This document shows, in pieces, positions 1 through 8,841 of a DNA stretch of 37,443 bases; within the stretch, counting starts at the first letter, position 1; the number at the start of each line of letters is the position of its first letter. Source of the stretch: Bacteroides nordii WAL 11050 = JCM 12987 (GTDB taxonomy: Bacteria > Bacteroidota > Bacteroidia > Bacteroidales > Bacteroidaceae); assembly GCA_000613465.1 (NCBI GenBank), contig BAJA01000048.1:1-37443 (forward strand), read 5' to 3'. A program made the translations under genes and the position numbers. Under the pieces are notes generated by a model. The model was not told the origin of the DNA and did not search any database. It saw nothing but the letters and a program-made list of their open reading frames with translations.

Positions 1-2
1 AG

Positions 3-127
3 CCCCGGTGTGTAACATTGTTTTAGATGTACATGTAAAGCAGTACGACATGTGCATGTGGGACAACACGACATGTGCATCTCATGCTGCTTTACATGTA
101 CATCTAAAACAATACTGCACACCGGGG
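3..127. repeat. Long near-perfect hairpin (41-nt arms)
   Basis: The arms 3-43 and 87-127 are reverse complements over 41 nt with only a few mismatches near CCCCGGTGTG. The 43-nt loop holds a direct repeat, ACGACATGTGCAT, twice. A 7-bp perfect hairpin (AAAGGAA/TTCCTTT) follows at 128-143. No U-run follows the main stem, so it is not a canonical terminator. It may be a structured RNA, the 3' end of an upstream transcript, or a small palindromic mobile element. The 72-codon frame that reads through it is judged non-coding. Confidence 0.75.
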
Positions 128-244
128 AAAGGAACATTCCTTTCTGAGAAAGACAAAGTACAACACCGAACAAGGGGATCGATGCCGTCTACAGGTACTT
201 CCGCCATCGAAAAGATAGGGTCATAATCTTCGTCACTATACGGT

Positions 245-478
245 TTTGAATGTATTTCACCACAGAGGACACAGAGGACACAGAGGGCACAGAGTTTTAA
301 ATCTTTATTGAAACGCAGATGAACGCAGATTTTCGCAAAGGGAAATAACGATAAAATAAAGAACTACAGTTTTTTAATCTGCGTTCATCTGCGATCATCC
401 GCGTTTCATCAGAGAAAATAATATCTCTGCGCCCTCCGTGTCCTCTGTGGTGAACTGATTCATATCGGATCTGATTTG
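245..478 (+). repeat. Dispersed palindromic repeat, copy 1
   Basis: The outer arms carry TTCACCACAGAGG and CCTCTGTGGTGAA; the inner arms carry GAAACGCAGATGAACGCAG and CTGCGATCATCCGCGTTTC, around a less conserved centre. This nested inverted repeat recurs at 3790-3960, 13690-13905 (inverted) and 23270-23465. It contains no gene. It resembles a REP/MITE-type non-autonomous element; no transposase for it is visible in the window. Confidence 0.85.
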
Positions 479-552
479 AATCAATTCCACTAACAGGTAT
501 AGTAAATAGTTAAATCCTCACACACAATAACCACTTTATGAACCTAAAATCT

Positions 553-560
553 TACTTTTG
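553..560 (+). promoter_or_regulatory. Bacteroides -7 element for hemW
   Basis: TACTTTTG matches TAnnTTTG and lies 24 bases before the hemW start. No clear TTTG is seen 19-21 bases upstream, so this is a partial match. Confidence 0.5.
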
Positions 561-584
561 CGGACTAAACAACATAACCAGACT

Positions 585-1718
585 ATGGCAGGTATCTACA
601 TTCATATTCCTTTTTGTAAAACCCGTTGTATCTACTGTGATTTCTATTCTACCACACGCAGTGAACTCAAAGAGAGATACATCCACGCCCTTTGCCGCGA
701 ATTGGAGATACGCCGGCAATACCTGCAAGGGGAACCCATAGAGACAATCTACTTTGGAGGCGGTACTCCATCGCAGCTTTCCGGAGAAGATTTTCAACAA
801 GTTTTTGACACCATTGAAAAAACTTACGGAATGAAGCAGGTGCAAGAAATCACTTTAGAGGCCAATCCGGACGATCTCACTCCGCAATATGTGCAAACGC
901 TTACCAAGTTGCCTTTCAACCGTATCAGTATGGGGTTGCAGACTTTTGACGAAGCGACCCTGCGCTTGCTCAACCGCCGGCACACAGCGGCACAAGCAAT
1001 CACTGCCATAGAGCGTTGCCGGGAAGCTGGATTCCGGAATATCAGCATTGACCTCATCTACGGACTGCCCGGAGAAACGGCAGAACGCTGGGAACACGAT
1101 CTGACACAGGCTATCGCACTGAACCCGGAACATATCTCTGCCTACCACCTGATCTATGAAGAAGGTACACCTATATATAAGATGTTGCAACAACACCGCG
1201 TCAGCGAAGTAGACGAGGAAAGTAGCGTGCACTTCTTCTCCAGCCTCATCGACCGGCTCACGGTAGCCGGATATGAGCATTATGAGATATCCAACTTCTG
1301 CCGCCCGGGATACCCTTCACGGCACAACACCTCATATTGGCAGGGAATTCCGTATTTAGGTTGTGGCCCGTCGGCACACTCATTCAACCGTCGTGAACGA
1401 GAATGGAACATAGCTTCCCTCAATAAATATCTCCTGGGAATTGAAAGCGGAGAACGAGTTTACGAAACGGAGATTCTGGATACTACCACACGATACAATG
1501 AATGTATCATCACTTCCATACGTACCAGCCAGGGGCTTTCACTAACAAAGTTAAAAGAAGAGTTCGGTACGGAACTGTGGCAATATTGCCTCAACATGGC
1601 CGCCCCTTCTATTAAAAACGGCATGCTGGAAGAAAGGGAAGGCAATCTACGCCTCACCCGCAAAGGGATATTCATATCCGACAGTATCATGAGCGACTTA
1701 CTTAAAGTAGAAGAATAA
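585..1718 (+). CDS. hemW: Radical SAM heme chaperone HemW
   Basis: A 377-residue radical SAM protein of the HemW family, once annotated as oxygen-independent coproporphyrinogen III oxidase. HemW binds heme and is thought to insert it into respiratory enzymes. The N-terminus has the cluster motif CX3CX2C (FCKTRCIYCDF, Cys11/15/18), which is the HemW arrangement, followed by YFGGGTPS for SAM binding and a C-terminal HemN-type domain. The ATG at 585 is preferred over the in-frame TTG at 558, because MAGIYIHIPFC is the usual family start and 558 lies inside the promoter element. It is followed after 16 bases by the ECF sigma gene, so the two are probably co-transcribed. Length is normal and no defect is seen. 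Confidence 0.93.
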   Translation: MAGIYIHIPFCKTRCIYCDFYSTTRSELKERYIHALCRELEIRRQYLQGEPIETIYFGGGTPSQLSGEDFQQVFDTIEKTYGMKQVQEITLEANPDDLTPQYVQTLTKLPFNRISMGLQTFDEATLRLLNRRHTAAQAITAIERCREAGFRNISIDLIYGLPGETAERWEHDLTQAIALNPEHISAYHLIYEEGTPIYKMLQQHRVSEVDEESSVHFFSSLIDRLTVAGYEHYEISNFCRPGYPSRHNTSYWQGIPYLGCGPSAHSFNRREREWNIASLNKYLLGIESGERVYETEILDTTTRYNECIITSIRTSQGLSLTKLKEEFGTELWQYCLNMAAPSIKNGMLEEREGNLRLTRKGIFISDSIMSDLLKVEE

Positions 1719-1734
1719 CACAAAGACTCTCACC

Positions 1735-2292
1735 ATGACCGAATCAGAAGTACGAAAACTACTACGGCAGATGAAGGAATGGAGTTCTCAAACCGCCTTC
1801 CGCCGTTTTTATGACCTGACGTACGACCGCCTGTTCCGCATTGCCTATTATTACGTGAAGCGGGAAGAGTGGGCACAGGAGATTGTGCTCGATGTGTTTC
1901 TAAAACTTTGGGAGCAACGTAGTACACTCCCTGAAGTGAGAAACATTGAAGACTATAGCTTTATACTTGTCAAAAATGCATCCCTCAATTATCTGGAGAA
2001 GGAGATGAGACGGGATACCCTCACGAGCCATGAACTACCCGACGAAACGGAAGGTGCTTCCCGTTCGCCTGAAGAAGAAATGATCGGCGAAGAGCTTTTT
2101 GCCCGTTACGTGAAAGCACTGGATCGCCTGCCTCAACGCTGCCGGGAAGTGTTTATACGCATACGTGAAGAGAAACAAAGTTATGCTCAGGTGGCAGAAG
2201 AATTGGGCATCAGCACCAAAACCGTAGACGCCCAGCTACAGAAAGCAACCGGACGCCTGAAAGAGATGATCATACGTGCCGAGATAGATTAA
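1735..2292 (+). CDS. ECF RNA polymerase sigma factor (Bacteroides expansion type)
   Basis: A 185-residue sigma-70 family ECF factor. Region 2 lies at about residues 20-75, with FRRFYDLTYDRLFRIAYYY and a core-binding helix ending FLKLWEQ. Region 4 lies at about 128-178 (LPQRCREVFIRIREEKQSY, then the ELGISTKTVDAQL helix-turn-helix). By family it directs RNA polymerase to promoters of an outer-membrane uptake locus and is held by a FecR anti-sigma. That fits this locus, where fecR and an STN-bearing TonB receptor lie just downstream. It starts 16 bases after hemW. Unusually, a small lipoprotein gene and a terminator-like hairpin separate it from fecR. Confidence 0.92.
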   Translation: MTESEVRKLLRQMKEWSSQTAFRRFYDLTYDRLFRIAYYYVKREEWAQEIVLDVFLKLWEQRSTLPEVRNIEDYSFILVKNASLNYLEKEMRRDTLTSHELPDETEGASRSPEEEMIGEELFARYVKALDRLPQRCREVFIRIREEKQSYAQVAEELGISTKTVDAQLQKATGRLKEMIIRAEID

Positions 2293-2361
2293 CATTTATT
2301 CACCAGAACGGCATAGGGAATCCGTCAAAGACGCCTGTCTTTATAAGTGAATAATGTTTTT
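2291..2361 (+). terminator. Hairpin with U-run after the sigma gene
   Basis: AACATTTATTCAC (from 2291) pairs with GTGAATAATGTT, enclosing a small perfect hairpin AAAGAC-GCCT-GTCTTT. A run of five T follows at about 2356. It begins on the sigma stop codon and looks like a Rho-independent terminator or attenuator that would weaken expression of the lipoprotein and fecR genes. Confidence 0.6.
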
Positions 2362-2381
2362 AATCAAAAATAGACTGACGT

Positions 2382-2807
2382 ATGAAAAGATTCTATTCTC
2401 AGGCAGCCATGACACTGTTGGCAAGCCTCTTGTTGCTGGCATGCGACAACAAGAAAAAAGACTATCCTACAGACTATGTAGGGTTTGAGCGCTCAACACA
2501 AACCTACTATTACAACCCGGCCAATCAGGAAGAAACGCTGGAAGTAAAAGTAATTGCCGTTGATAAAAAGAAAGAAGACAGAGAAGTTAAACTAAACATT
2601 CACCAGTCCAACATACCAGGAATAGGTACGATTTATAAACTGACCAACGACCGGCTGACTATAAAAGCCGGAAAGAAAGAAGCAAAGACAACCATCGTAC
2701 TCTCTCCGAAGAAGGCTATCAGAGGGCAAGTTATCCAGATAAGTTGTACACCGCTGTGGGAAGGTGGACAAACATCCAAACTGGCTATTGAGCTGATGCC
2801 CAAATAA
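2382..2807 (+). CDS. Small lipoprotein of unknown function
   Basis: A 141-residue predicted lipoprotein. The signal peptide ends in the lipobox LLAC with Cys21, followed by DNKKKD. The mature part is Lys-rich, with beta-strand-like segments (EETLEVKVIAVDKK, TTIVLSPKKA) resembling the single beta-sandwich modules common in Bacteroides surface lipoproteins. I cannot assign a family with certainty. It sits between the ECF sigma gene and fecR, an unusual position that suggests a role in, or co-regulation with, this signalling locus. A hairpin element follows its stop codon. Confidence 0.8.
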   Translation: MKRFYSQAAMTLLASLLLLACDNKKKDYPTDYVGFERSTQTYYYNPANQEETLEVKVIAVDKKKEDREVKLNIHQSNIPGIGTIYKLTNDRLTIKAGKKEAKTTIVLSPKKAIRGQVIQISCTPLWEGGQTSKLAIELMPK

Positions 2808-2811
2808 AGGT

Positions 2812-2842
2812 ACTTCCCGCACGGGGAGGTACGCCAAGCGAT
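2812..2842 (+). repeat. Post-stop hairpin element, copy 1
   Basis: ACTTCCC-GCAC-GGGGAGGT forms a 7-bp hairpin, followed by ACGCCAAGCGAT, starting five bases after the lipoprotein stop. A near copy lies at 3763-3793 just after fecR, and a weaker one at 28707-28725. It may be a mobile palindrome or an RNA-processing or stability element. Confidence 0.6.
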
Positions 2843-2874
2843 ATTTAGGCATTGGCATATTATTCAAAAACAGA

Positions 2875-3755
2875 ATGAAATATACAGAAACAGAAGCAGA
2901 GAAAATACTCGAAAAGCTCATAGCCTCTACCCGTTCTCCAAGAGGACGGTTTTCGGCAGAAGAGAGTTACAAATTGTTGGAAAGACGGCTGCCTGCCCTT
3001 AATAAACGTACCTTCAGGACGAGAAGCATACGAATATTCTCAGCAGCGGTAGCAGTTATCTTACTTTGTGTGATGAGTTGGCTGGCATATAACTATATAG
3101 GTCCGGTGGACATGCAAACCGTCTCCACTCTTGCCGAATGCAGGAGCATACAGCTCCCGGACGGAACGAAGGTGATGCTCAACCACTTCTCTTCACTCAC
3201 CTATCCGGAACGTTTTCGTGGAAAACGACGCGAGGTAACATTAAATGGCGAAGGCTATTTTGAGGTAAGTAAGAACGCGGAACATCCGTTCATCGTACAG
3301 GCCGAAGCCGTCAGAGTGCAGGTGTTGGTACTCACTTCAACATAGAATCCTACCCCAATGATCCGGAAGTAAAAACAACCCTATTTGAAGGTTCTGTAGC
3401 TGTAACCATTGCCAACAACCCGGAACGTATTATATTACGCCCTAACGAAAGTGCCATATATAATAAGGAGAACGGAAGCCTGACCCTTGAAACGCCCCAA
3501 AATGCTGCCGCAGAAATAGCCTGGCGAAGCGGATCATTCATTTTCAACCATCTGCCTTTACAGGAAATAGTACGGGAACTCAGTAATTCATTCGGAGTAG
3601 AAATAAAAATTGAAGATGAAGCATTGTACAACTACCATCTCACAGCACGATTTAGCAACGGAGAAAGCCTCGAAGAAATCCTGCATCTGCTGCAACAAGG
3701 AAGAGACTTTGAGTACAAACGAAACGATAAAGGAATAATTATCAATGCAAAATAG
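2875..3755 (+). CDS. FecR family anti-sigma factor, frameshifted as read
   Basis: Membrane anti-sigma factor that would hold the ECF factor at 1735 until signalled by the TonB receptor. The cytoplasmic N-terminal part has one transmembrane helix at about residues 53-75. The periplasmic FecR domain starts at about residue 88 (RSIQLPDGTKVMLNHFSSLTY). As read, the frame ends at 3345, but from about 3327 the next frame continues the FecR fold perfectly (GTHFNIESYPNDPEVKTTLF, then a C-terminal STN-binding-type domain) to a stop at 3753-3755. One added G in GTTGGTACT (giving GGG) restores a 293-codon gene of normal size. The single-base loss fits the window-wide deletion pattern, so I do not call it a true pseudogene. 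Confidence 0.88.
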
Positions 3756-3762
3756 TTGGAGT

Positions 3763-3793
3763 GTTTCCCACACGGGGAGGTACGACTAGCGAT
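3763..3793 (+). repeat. Post-stop hairpin element, copy 2
   Basis: GTTTCCC-ACAC-GGGGAGGTAC followed by GACTAGCGAT, eight bases after the fecR stop. It matches copy 1 at 2812 at most positions, and both carry CACGGGGAGGTACG. The two copies bracket fecR as direct repeats. Confidence 0.6.
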
Positions 3794-3960
3794 GATTTAT
3801 TAAAACGCAGATGAACGCAGATTTTCGCAAAGGGAAACAAATAGATAATAAAGATCCACAGCCTTTTAATCTGCGTTTATCTGCGATCATCCGCGTTTCA
3901 TCAAAGATTTAAACTCGGTGGAACTCTGTGTTACTCCTGTGGTGAAATACATTCAAAACT
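3790..3960 (+). repeat. Dispersed palindromic repeat, copy 2
   Basis: Same orientation as copy 1: AAACGCAGATGAACGCAG, TTTTCGCAAAGGGAA, CTGCGATCATCCGCGTTTC, then CTGTGGTGAAATACATTC. The left outer arm (CACCACAGAGG) is missing. It fills the gap between fecR and the TonB receptor gene, so the receptor transcript would carry this hairpin in its leader or intercistronic region. Confidence 0.83.
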
Positions 3961-3968
3961 GATCAATC

Positions 3969-6650
3969 ATGAAACATATACATACATCTCTTATAAGAAG
4001 CCTGATTCTGATAGGCGGAGTACTTCTTTTCGCATTACAGACACAGGCACAGAAAGCTGAAACAAAACTTTCGTTCAGCATTCGCAATGCCACACTGGAA
4101 GAGTTCGTCAAACGAATAGAAAACTCCACCGGTTTCTCTTTCATTTATGGAGAAGAGGTGAAGATTAACCACCGCCTCACACTCGATGTCAAACAAAAAA
4201 CAATACCGGAGATACTTAATCTGGCCTTTGCCAATGAACCCGTAAAATACCAGATAACCGGACGGCACATCCTTTTGCAAAAGAAAAAACAAAAACCTGT
4301 AAGCCGCAAGTTCACTATCAGCGGATATGTGACAGACGGAACGTCCTCCGAGACGTTGATTGGCGCTAACATCCTTGAGAGTCGTCAACAGCAAGGCACT
4401 ACTACCAATCCTTACGGTTTTTATAGCATCACTTTACCCGCAGGAGAGACAGAACTAAGTTTTTCGTATTTAGGATACACCACCCGGCAGTACAAACTGG
4501 AATTGAGCAAAGACACTCTGATCAACGTTCTCATGCAAGACAACAACCAGCTGGAAGAGGTGGTCATCATATCCGACAAAGCAGAAGCAGGCATAACCGC
4601 CACGCAAATGGGAGCCCAGGAAATACCTATCGCACAAATCAAGAATACGCCCAGCATTCTGGGAGAAGCCGATGTGATGAAAACCATTCAACTGATGCCT
4701 GGAGTACAGGCTGGTGTAGAAGGATCCGCCGGACTGTATGTACGTGGCGGCGGCCCGGACCAGAACCTTATCCTGCTGGACGGTGTACCGGTATACAATG
4801 TAGACCACCTGTTCGGTTTCTTCTCTGTTTTTACGCCGGAAGCGGTGAAAAAAGTAACACTTTTCAAGAGTTCCTTTCCCGCCCGCTTCGGTGGGCGACT
4901 TTCGTCAGTGGTAGATGTACGTAGCAATGACGGAGATATGAAGAAATATCACGGTACGCTCAGTATAGGGCTTCTTTCCAGTAAAATCCAACTGGAAGGG
5001 CCAATCATCCGTGACAAAACATCCTTTAATATTTCGGCACGCCGTTCTTATATAGATCTGATAGCGAAACCTTTCATGCCGAAAGATGATAAAATAAGCT
5101 ACTACTTCTACGATATAAATGCTAAAATCAACCACAAATTCTCAGACCGAAGCCGCCTGTTTCTGAACTTCTACAACGGGAAAGACAGCTATTATTTCAA
5201 AACCACGGATTCTTCTTCATCCATGTACAAAGACAAGATGTCACTCAACTGGGGAAACACCATCGCTACGGCCCGCTGGAACTATATATTCAACCAGAAG
5301 CTGTTCAGTAACACCACCGTGGCTTACAACAAATACCGGATGGACGCCAACTCTACGGTATACACAAAAACAAGTCTCCTTGAAAGCATAAGTGAGAGTA
5401 ATTATCATTCCAACTACCACTCGGGCATCTGCGACTGGAGCTATCTGATAGATTTCGATTATAACCCCACGCCCGCCCATCATATCAAATTCGGTGCCGG
5501 ATATCTCCATCACGATTTCCGCCCGGAAGTAGCTACCTCCAAAATACAGGAAAAGGAAGATGGAATAACCAAACAGGATACCCTCTACAACAGTATCTCC
5601 AACAGTACAATCCAGGCACACGAAGTATCCGCTTATATAGAAGATAATTTCGACATAGGTTCACGGCTACGTATGAATGTAGGGCTGCACTTATCGATGT
5701 TCCGGGTACAGAAGAGAAACTATTTCTCGGCTCAGCCACGCGTTTCAGCCCGGTATCAGTTGACCAGGCATACCGCCCTAAAAGCTTCTTATACTAAAAT
5801 GAGCCAATACATACATCTGCTCTCCTCCACTCCCATCTCTATGCCCACAGATCTTTGGGTGCCTGTAACCAGCAAAATAAAACCGATGCAAGCCCACCAA
5901 TATTCATTGGGAAGTTACTACACGGGACTTCCAGGCTGGGAATTTTCTGTAGAAGGATATTATAAACAGATGCGTAACGTACTGGAATACAAAGAAGGAG
6001 TCAGTTTCCTTGGCTCTTCTTCCGGATGGGAAAACAAAGTAGAGATGGGCAAAGGACGTTCCATGGGAATAGAGTTCATGGCACAGAAAACTACCGGAAA
6101 AACAACCGGTTGGATAGCCTACACACTGGCCAAAAGTGACCGGAAGTTTGCCGTAGGAGGTATCAACAACGGAGAACGGTTTCCCTATAAATACGACCGC
6201 CGCCACAACCTGAGCCTGGTGGTAAATCATAAGTTCAGCAACCGGATTGATATAGGCGCTTCATGGATATTCTCCACAGGCGGCACAGCTACGATTGCCG
6301 AAGAAGTTACCGCCATCATCCGCCCGGGAGAGGATGCCATACAGCAAAAAGATTACATAGAGAAACGCAATAACTACAGATTGCCTGCCAGCCACCGGTT
6401 GAACATAGGAGTAAACTTCAACAAAAAGACCAAACATGGAGTACGCACCTGGAATATAAGCCTTTATAATGCTTACAATGCTATGAATCCAACAATGATA
6501 TACAGTAACAACTCCGGAGGATATGCCTCTTATATCAAAAACCAGGAAGATGGAAAGGTATATCTTCAATACATACCAGCCAAACGAAAGATCACCAAAT
6601 TAACGTTATTACCCTGTGTTCCTTCAGTAACTTACACCTATAAATTTTGA
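3969..6650 (+). CDS. STN-domain TonB-dependent outer-membrane receptor
   Basis: An 893-residue outer-membrane receptor of the signal-transducing SusC-like kind. Order: signal peptide (1-28, ending TQAQ); STN domain at about 33-108, which contacts FecR in the periplasm; a carboxypeptidase-regulatory-like beta-sandwich at about 115-200 (TISGYVTDG...LIGANI); plug at about 225-330 (YVRGGGPDQNLILLDGVPVY, then FPARFGGRLSSVVDV); and a 22-strand-type barrel to the C-terminus ending YTYKF. The pairing with a DUF4249 lipoprotein six bases downstream is typical of Bacteroidetes. Substrate unknown: the partner is not SusD-like, so a glycan is less likely than a metal chelate, peptide or other small ligand (inference). 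Confidence 0.93.
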   Translation: MKHIHTSLIRSLILIGGVLLFALQTQAQKAETKLSFSIRNATLEEFVKRIENSTGFSFIYGEEVKINHRLTLDVKQKTIPEILNLAFANEPVKYQITGRHILLQKKKQKPVSRKFTISGYVTDGTSSETLIGANILESRQQQGTTTNPYGFYSITLPAGETELSFSYLGYTTRQYKLELSKDTLINVLMQDNNQLEEVVIISDKAEAGITATQMGAQEIPIAQIKNTPSILGEADVMKTIQLMPGVQAGVEGSAGLYVRGGGPDQNLILLDGVPVYNVDHLFGFFSVFTPEAVKKVTLFKSSFPARFGGRLSSVVDVRSNDGDMKKYHGTLSIGLLSSKIQLEGPIIRDKTSFNISARRSYIDLIAKPFMPKDDKISYYFYDINAKINHKFSDRSRLFLNFYNGKDSYYFKTTDSSSSMYKDKMSLNWGNTIATARWNYIFNQKLFSNTTVAYNKYRMDANSTVYTKTSLLESISESNYHSNYHSGICDWSYLIDFDYNPTPAHHIKFGAGYLHHDFRPEVATSKIQEKEDGITKQDTLYNSISNSTIQAHEVSAYIEDNFDIGSRLRMNVGLHLSMFRVQKRNYFSAQPRVSARYQLTRHTALKASYTKMSQYIHLLSSTPISMPTDLWVPVTSKIKPMQAHQYSLGSYYTGLPGWEFSVEGYYKQMRNVLEYKEGVSFLGSSSGWENKVEMGKGRSMGIEFMAQKTTGKTTGWIAYTLAKSDRKFAVGGINNGERFPYKYDRRHNLSLVVNHKFSNRIDIGASWIFSTGGTATIAEEVTAIIRPGEDAIQQKDYIEKRNNYRLPASHRLNIGVNFNKKTKHGVRTWNISLYNAYNAMNPTMIYSNNSGGYASYIKNQEDGKVYLQYIPAKRKITKLTLLPCVPSVTYTYKF

Positions 6651-6655
6651 GCATT

Positions 6656-7711
6656 ATGACAACAAGATACATATTTCCACTCCTTATGCTAATGACATTC
6701 ATCTGCAGTTGCGAAAACGAAATAGACTTCAATAAAGCCGCCCGTCCGCCCAAACTGATCATGAACGCATTGATCAATGCCGACAGCACAAACAACATAC
6801 TCTACCTGAATAAAACAGGGCAATACGTTATAAGTGATGTCACCAATGCCAGTGTAGAAGTGCGGGTAAACGATGTATTGGTGGAAACACCCAAAGCAAT
6901 ACCTATCCCCACCGGAGATTTTGTATCCTTACAGAAACGTTTCCTCATCACCACTAAATTTCATCCGGGAGACAAAGTACGTATTGATGCCCGCACCGGA
7001 GACGGAGAATTTCATGCCTGGGCAGAAGTAGTAGTGCCACAACCACCAATGCCCATAGAAAAAGTAGATACCGCTACTGCTCTTGTCCGCGAATATGGCA
7101 ACTATTACAACCGGTTGCTTCGCTACCGCATCACCTTCTCAGACCGTCCGGACGAAAAGAACTACTATCGTCTCGTTCTGGAACGTCGCTACACACTGTA
7201 TGCAACCATGTACAGACGGGGTACAATAAGTGGCAGTCTGGCACTAAAAGATACAGTACTTACACAACAAAATTTCCGAATGCTCCCTCGTGAAGATGTA
7301 GTCTTGACAGACGGACATCCCACCACTTCTGAGGATGACGAAAACGGTATGTTTGAACAAGCCCAGAACATATATGGAGTATTCGATGACAGCCGCTTCT
7401 CCGGACAATCGTACACAATGACGGTGTATTCATCCGGTTCAGATAGTTGGCCCTATCTCTTTGAATCCCACGATGTCACGCGGAGAACACTGGATACTTA
7501 CGTCCGGATACTTAGTATCAGTGAAACGGATTTCCAGTATTTAAAAGCACTGAATCTTAGCGAATCGGACTTTGCAGATGACGTAACCATGGAACCTGTC
7601 ACTTTTGCCAGCAATGTTCATGGAGGACTTGGCATTGTAAGTATCAGTACAGAAACAAGTGTAAAAATCAATATATCCGACGAGAAATATGACCCATATA
7701 ATCCCTATTAA
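6656..7711 (+). CDS. DUF4249 surface lipoprotein
   Basis: A 351-residue lipoprotein, lipobox ICSC with Cys19 followed by ENEIDFN. The opening Ig-like part (PPKLIMNALINADSTNNILY) and the later FSDRPDEKNYYRLVLERRYT segment are typical of DUF4249 proteins, which accompany STN/TonB receptors and are presumed substrate-capturing partners on the cell surface. The ATG at 6656 is preferred over a TTG at 6647 because it gives a normal lipoprotein signal. The gene begins five bases after the receptor stop and is probably translated from the same message. Confidence 0.88.
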   Translation: MTTRYIFPLLMLMTFICSCENEIDFNKAARPPKLIMNALINADSTNNILYLNKTGQYVISDVTNASVEVRVNDVLVETPKAIPIPTGDFVSLQKRFLITTKFHPGDKVRIDARTGDGEFHAWAEVVVPQPPMPIEKVDTATALVREYGNYYNRLLRYRITFSDRPDEKNYYRLVLERRYTLYATMYRRGTISGSLALKDTVLTQQNFRMLPREDVVLTDGHPTTSEDDENGMFEQAQNIYGVFDDSRFSGQSYTMTVYSSGSDSWPYLFESHDVTRRTLDTYVRILSISETDFQYLKALNLSESDFADDVTMEPVTFASNVHGGLGIVSISTETSVKINISDEKYDPYNPY

Positions 7712-7717
7712 AAAACC

Positions 7718-8520
7718 ATGAAGACCATCTACCTATTTCTCCTGGCCAGCCTTCTCCTCTGTTCCTGCCGTAGTAGCCGGAGCATGCAGAAGGAGATAAA
7801 CCCAATGAAGTCCGATCTGTTTTACGAACTCACCTCCCCCGCTTATCAGGAGAAGCCAAACGAACCGTATATCTGGACTTTATTGACTACTCCAATCTGG
7901 ACTACTATACCACAGTGAAAAAGAGAGGTGGATTTGCAATTCCTCTACTCCTCTATATCTACGAAACCAACCGCTTCAACGTCCGGTTAGGCGAAGGCTC
8001 GCTGACACAAACTTATCGTGAATTTCTCACCGAAGCTTTGCTGACCGAATGTAATACTCCCGATTTCATTCTGAAACCTTCTCCTGTGCGCCCCGTCAGG
8101 AAAAATGCACGCCGAATGCCCAGAGAACTATTAGGAGACAGTATTCCAACTGCCCTACCCGACTCTGCGTTAAGCCTGAAAGTGAAAATACTTCATAACG
8201 AAACCTACTCCGGAGTGAAACTGAAAGAAAGCAGTTACCTGTGGTTCGGTGGCGAATACATCACTTTCCCCAATCACCGTGCCAATGATGCCAATACCGA
8301 CTTATCCATTGCCGTACGTTTATCAAGGGGAGACGATTGCCTACTGGACAAAACCTATACCGTCCATCACCGGCAACAAGCCCCCGACCGTGGATACGAA
8401 AACTCCGTTCAGGCCAACGAAAATTGTCTGCGTACCATGACCGAATGTCTTTCAATAGCAACCCAAGAAATAGTAGAAAATATCTGTCAGGAATTAAACC
8501 TGATACTGGCTGCATCCTGA
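7718..8520 (+). CDS. Lipoprotein of unknown family, frameshifted as read
   Basis: The N-terminus is a lipoprotein signal (lipobox LCSC, Cys17). The frame ends at 7918, but another frame, open from the same area to 8520, continues the protein (AKRTVYLDFIDYSNLDYY, later SSYLWFGGEYITFPNH). One extra C in the C-run at 7836-7840 joins them into one protein of 267 residues. A separate start at the GTG 7915 is therefore unlikely. The mature protein has alternating hydrophobic residues and a helical C-terminus (TECLSIATQEIVENICQELN). I do not recognise the family. Six bases follow the DUF4249 stop, so it is the last gene of the receptor operon and may be a periplasmic outer-membrane accessory protein. 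Confidence 0.75.
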
Positions 8521-8528
8521 GAAAATAG

Positions 8529-8536
8529 TATCTTTG
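8529..8536 (+). promoter_or_regulatory. Candidate -7 element for the LysO pair
   Basis: TATCTTTG fits TAnnTTTG and lies 21 bases before the ATG at 8558. No convincing TTTG is seen about 20 bases upstream. Confidence 0.45.
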
Positions 8537-8557
8537 CAGCCTAATAATGTAAAAGAT

Positions 8558-8841
8558 ATGTTCACTATCATAGGAATAATGCTCACCGGGATGCTCACCG
8601 GCTATCTGCTACGCAGTAAAAAGCTTTCATGGATTCATAAAGTTATCACACTATTGATATGGTTACTGCTTTTTCTACTGGGCATTGATGTAGGAGGAAA
8701 TGAAACCATCATCAAAGGATTGCATACCATCGGGCTGGAAGCATCATTATCACACTGGGTGCTGTTGCAGGAAGTGTATTGGCAGCATGGGCATTGTGGT
8801 ACTTTATATACATAAGGTATAGAAAGGAGATAAAACAATGA
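8558..8841 (+). CDS. LysO-type exporter, N-terminal subunit, frameshifted as read
   Basis: Small membrane protein equal to the N-terminal part of LysO/DUF340 lysine exporters. As read it runs into a hydrophilic tail and stops at 8815. One added A at about 8743 (GAAGCATC to GAAGCAATC) instead gives a third membrane helix (IITLGAVAGSVLAAWALWYF) and a stop at 8839-8841 that overlaps the next ATG by four bases (ATGA), so the correction is well supported. The corrected protein has 94 residues and three transmembrane helices. Together with the next gene it adds up to the length of single-chain LysO (about 300 residues), so the transporter is encoded in two pieces. Confidence 0.82.

Noticed and set aside
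8..226. 72-codon plus-strand frame at the window start
   Set aside because: It is the read-through of the long hairpin and of the DNA after it; the composition is repeat-driven and there is no recognisable protein pattern.
7915..8520. Independent gene starting at GTG 7915
   Set aside because: The frame stays open and protein-like upstream of 7915 and joins the lipoprotein signal at 7718 if one C is restored, so it is the body of that gene.
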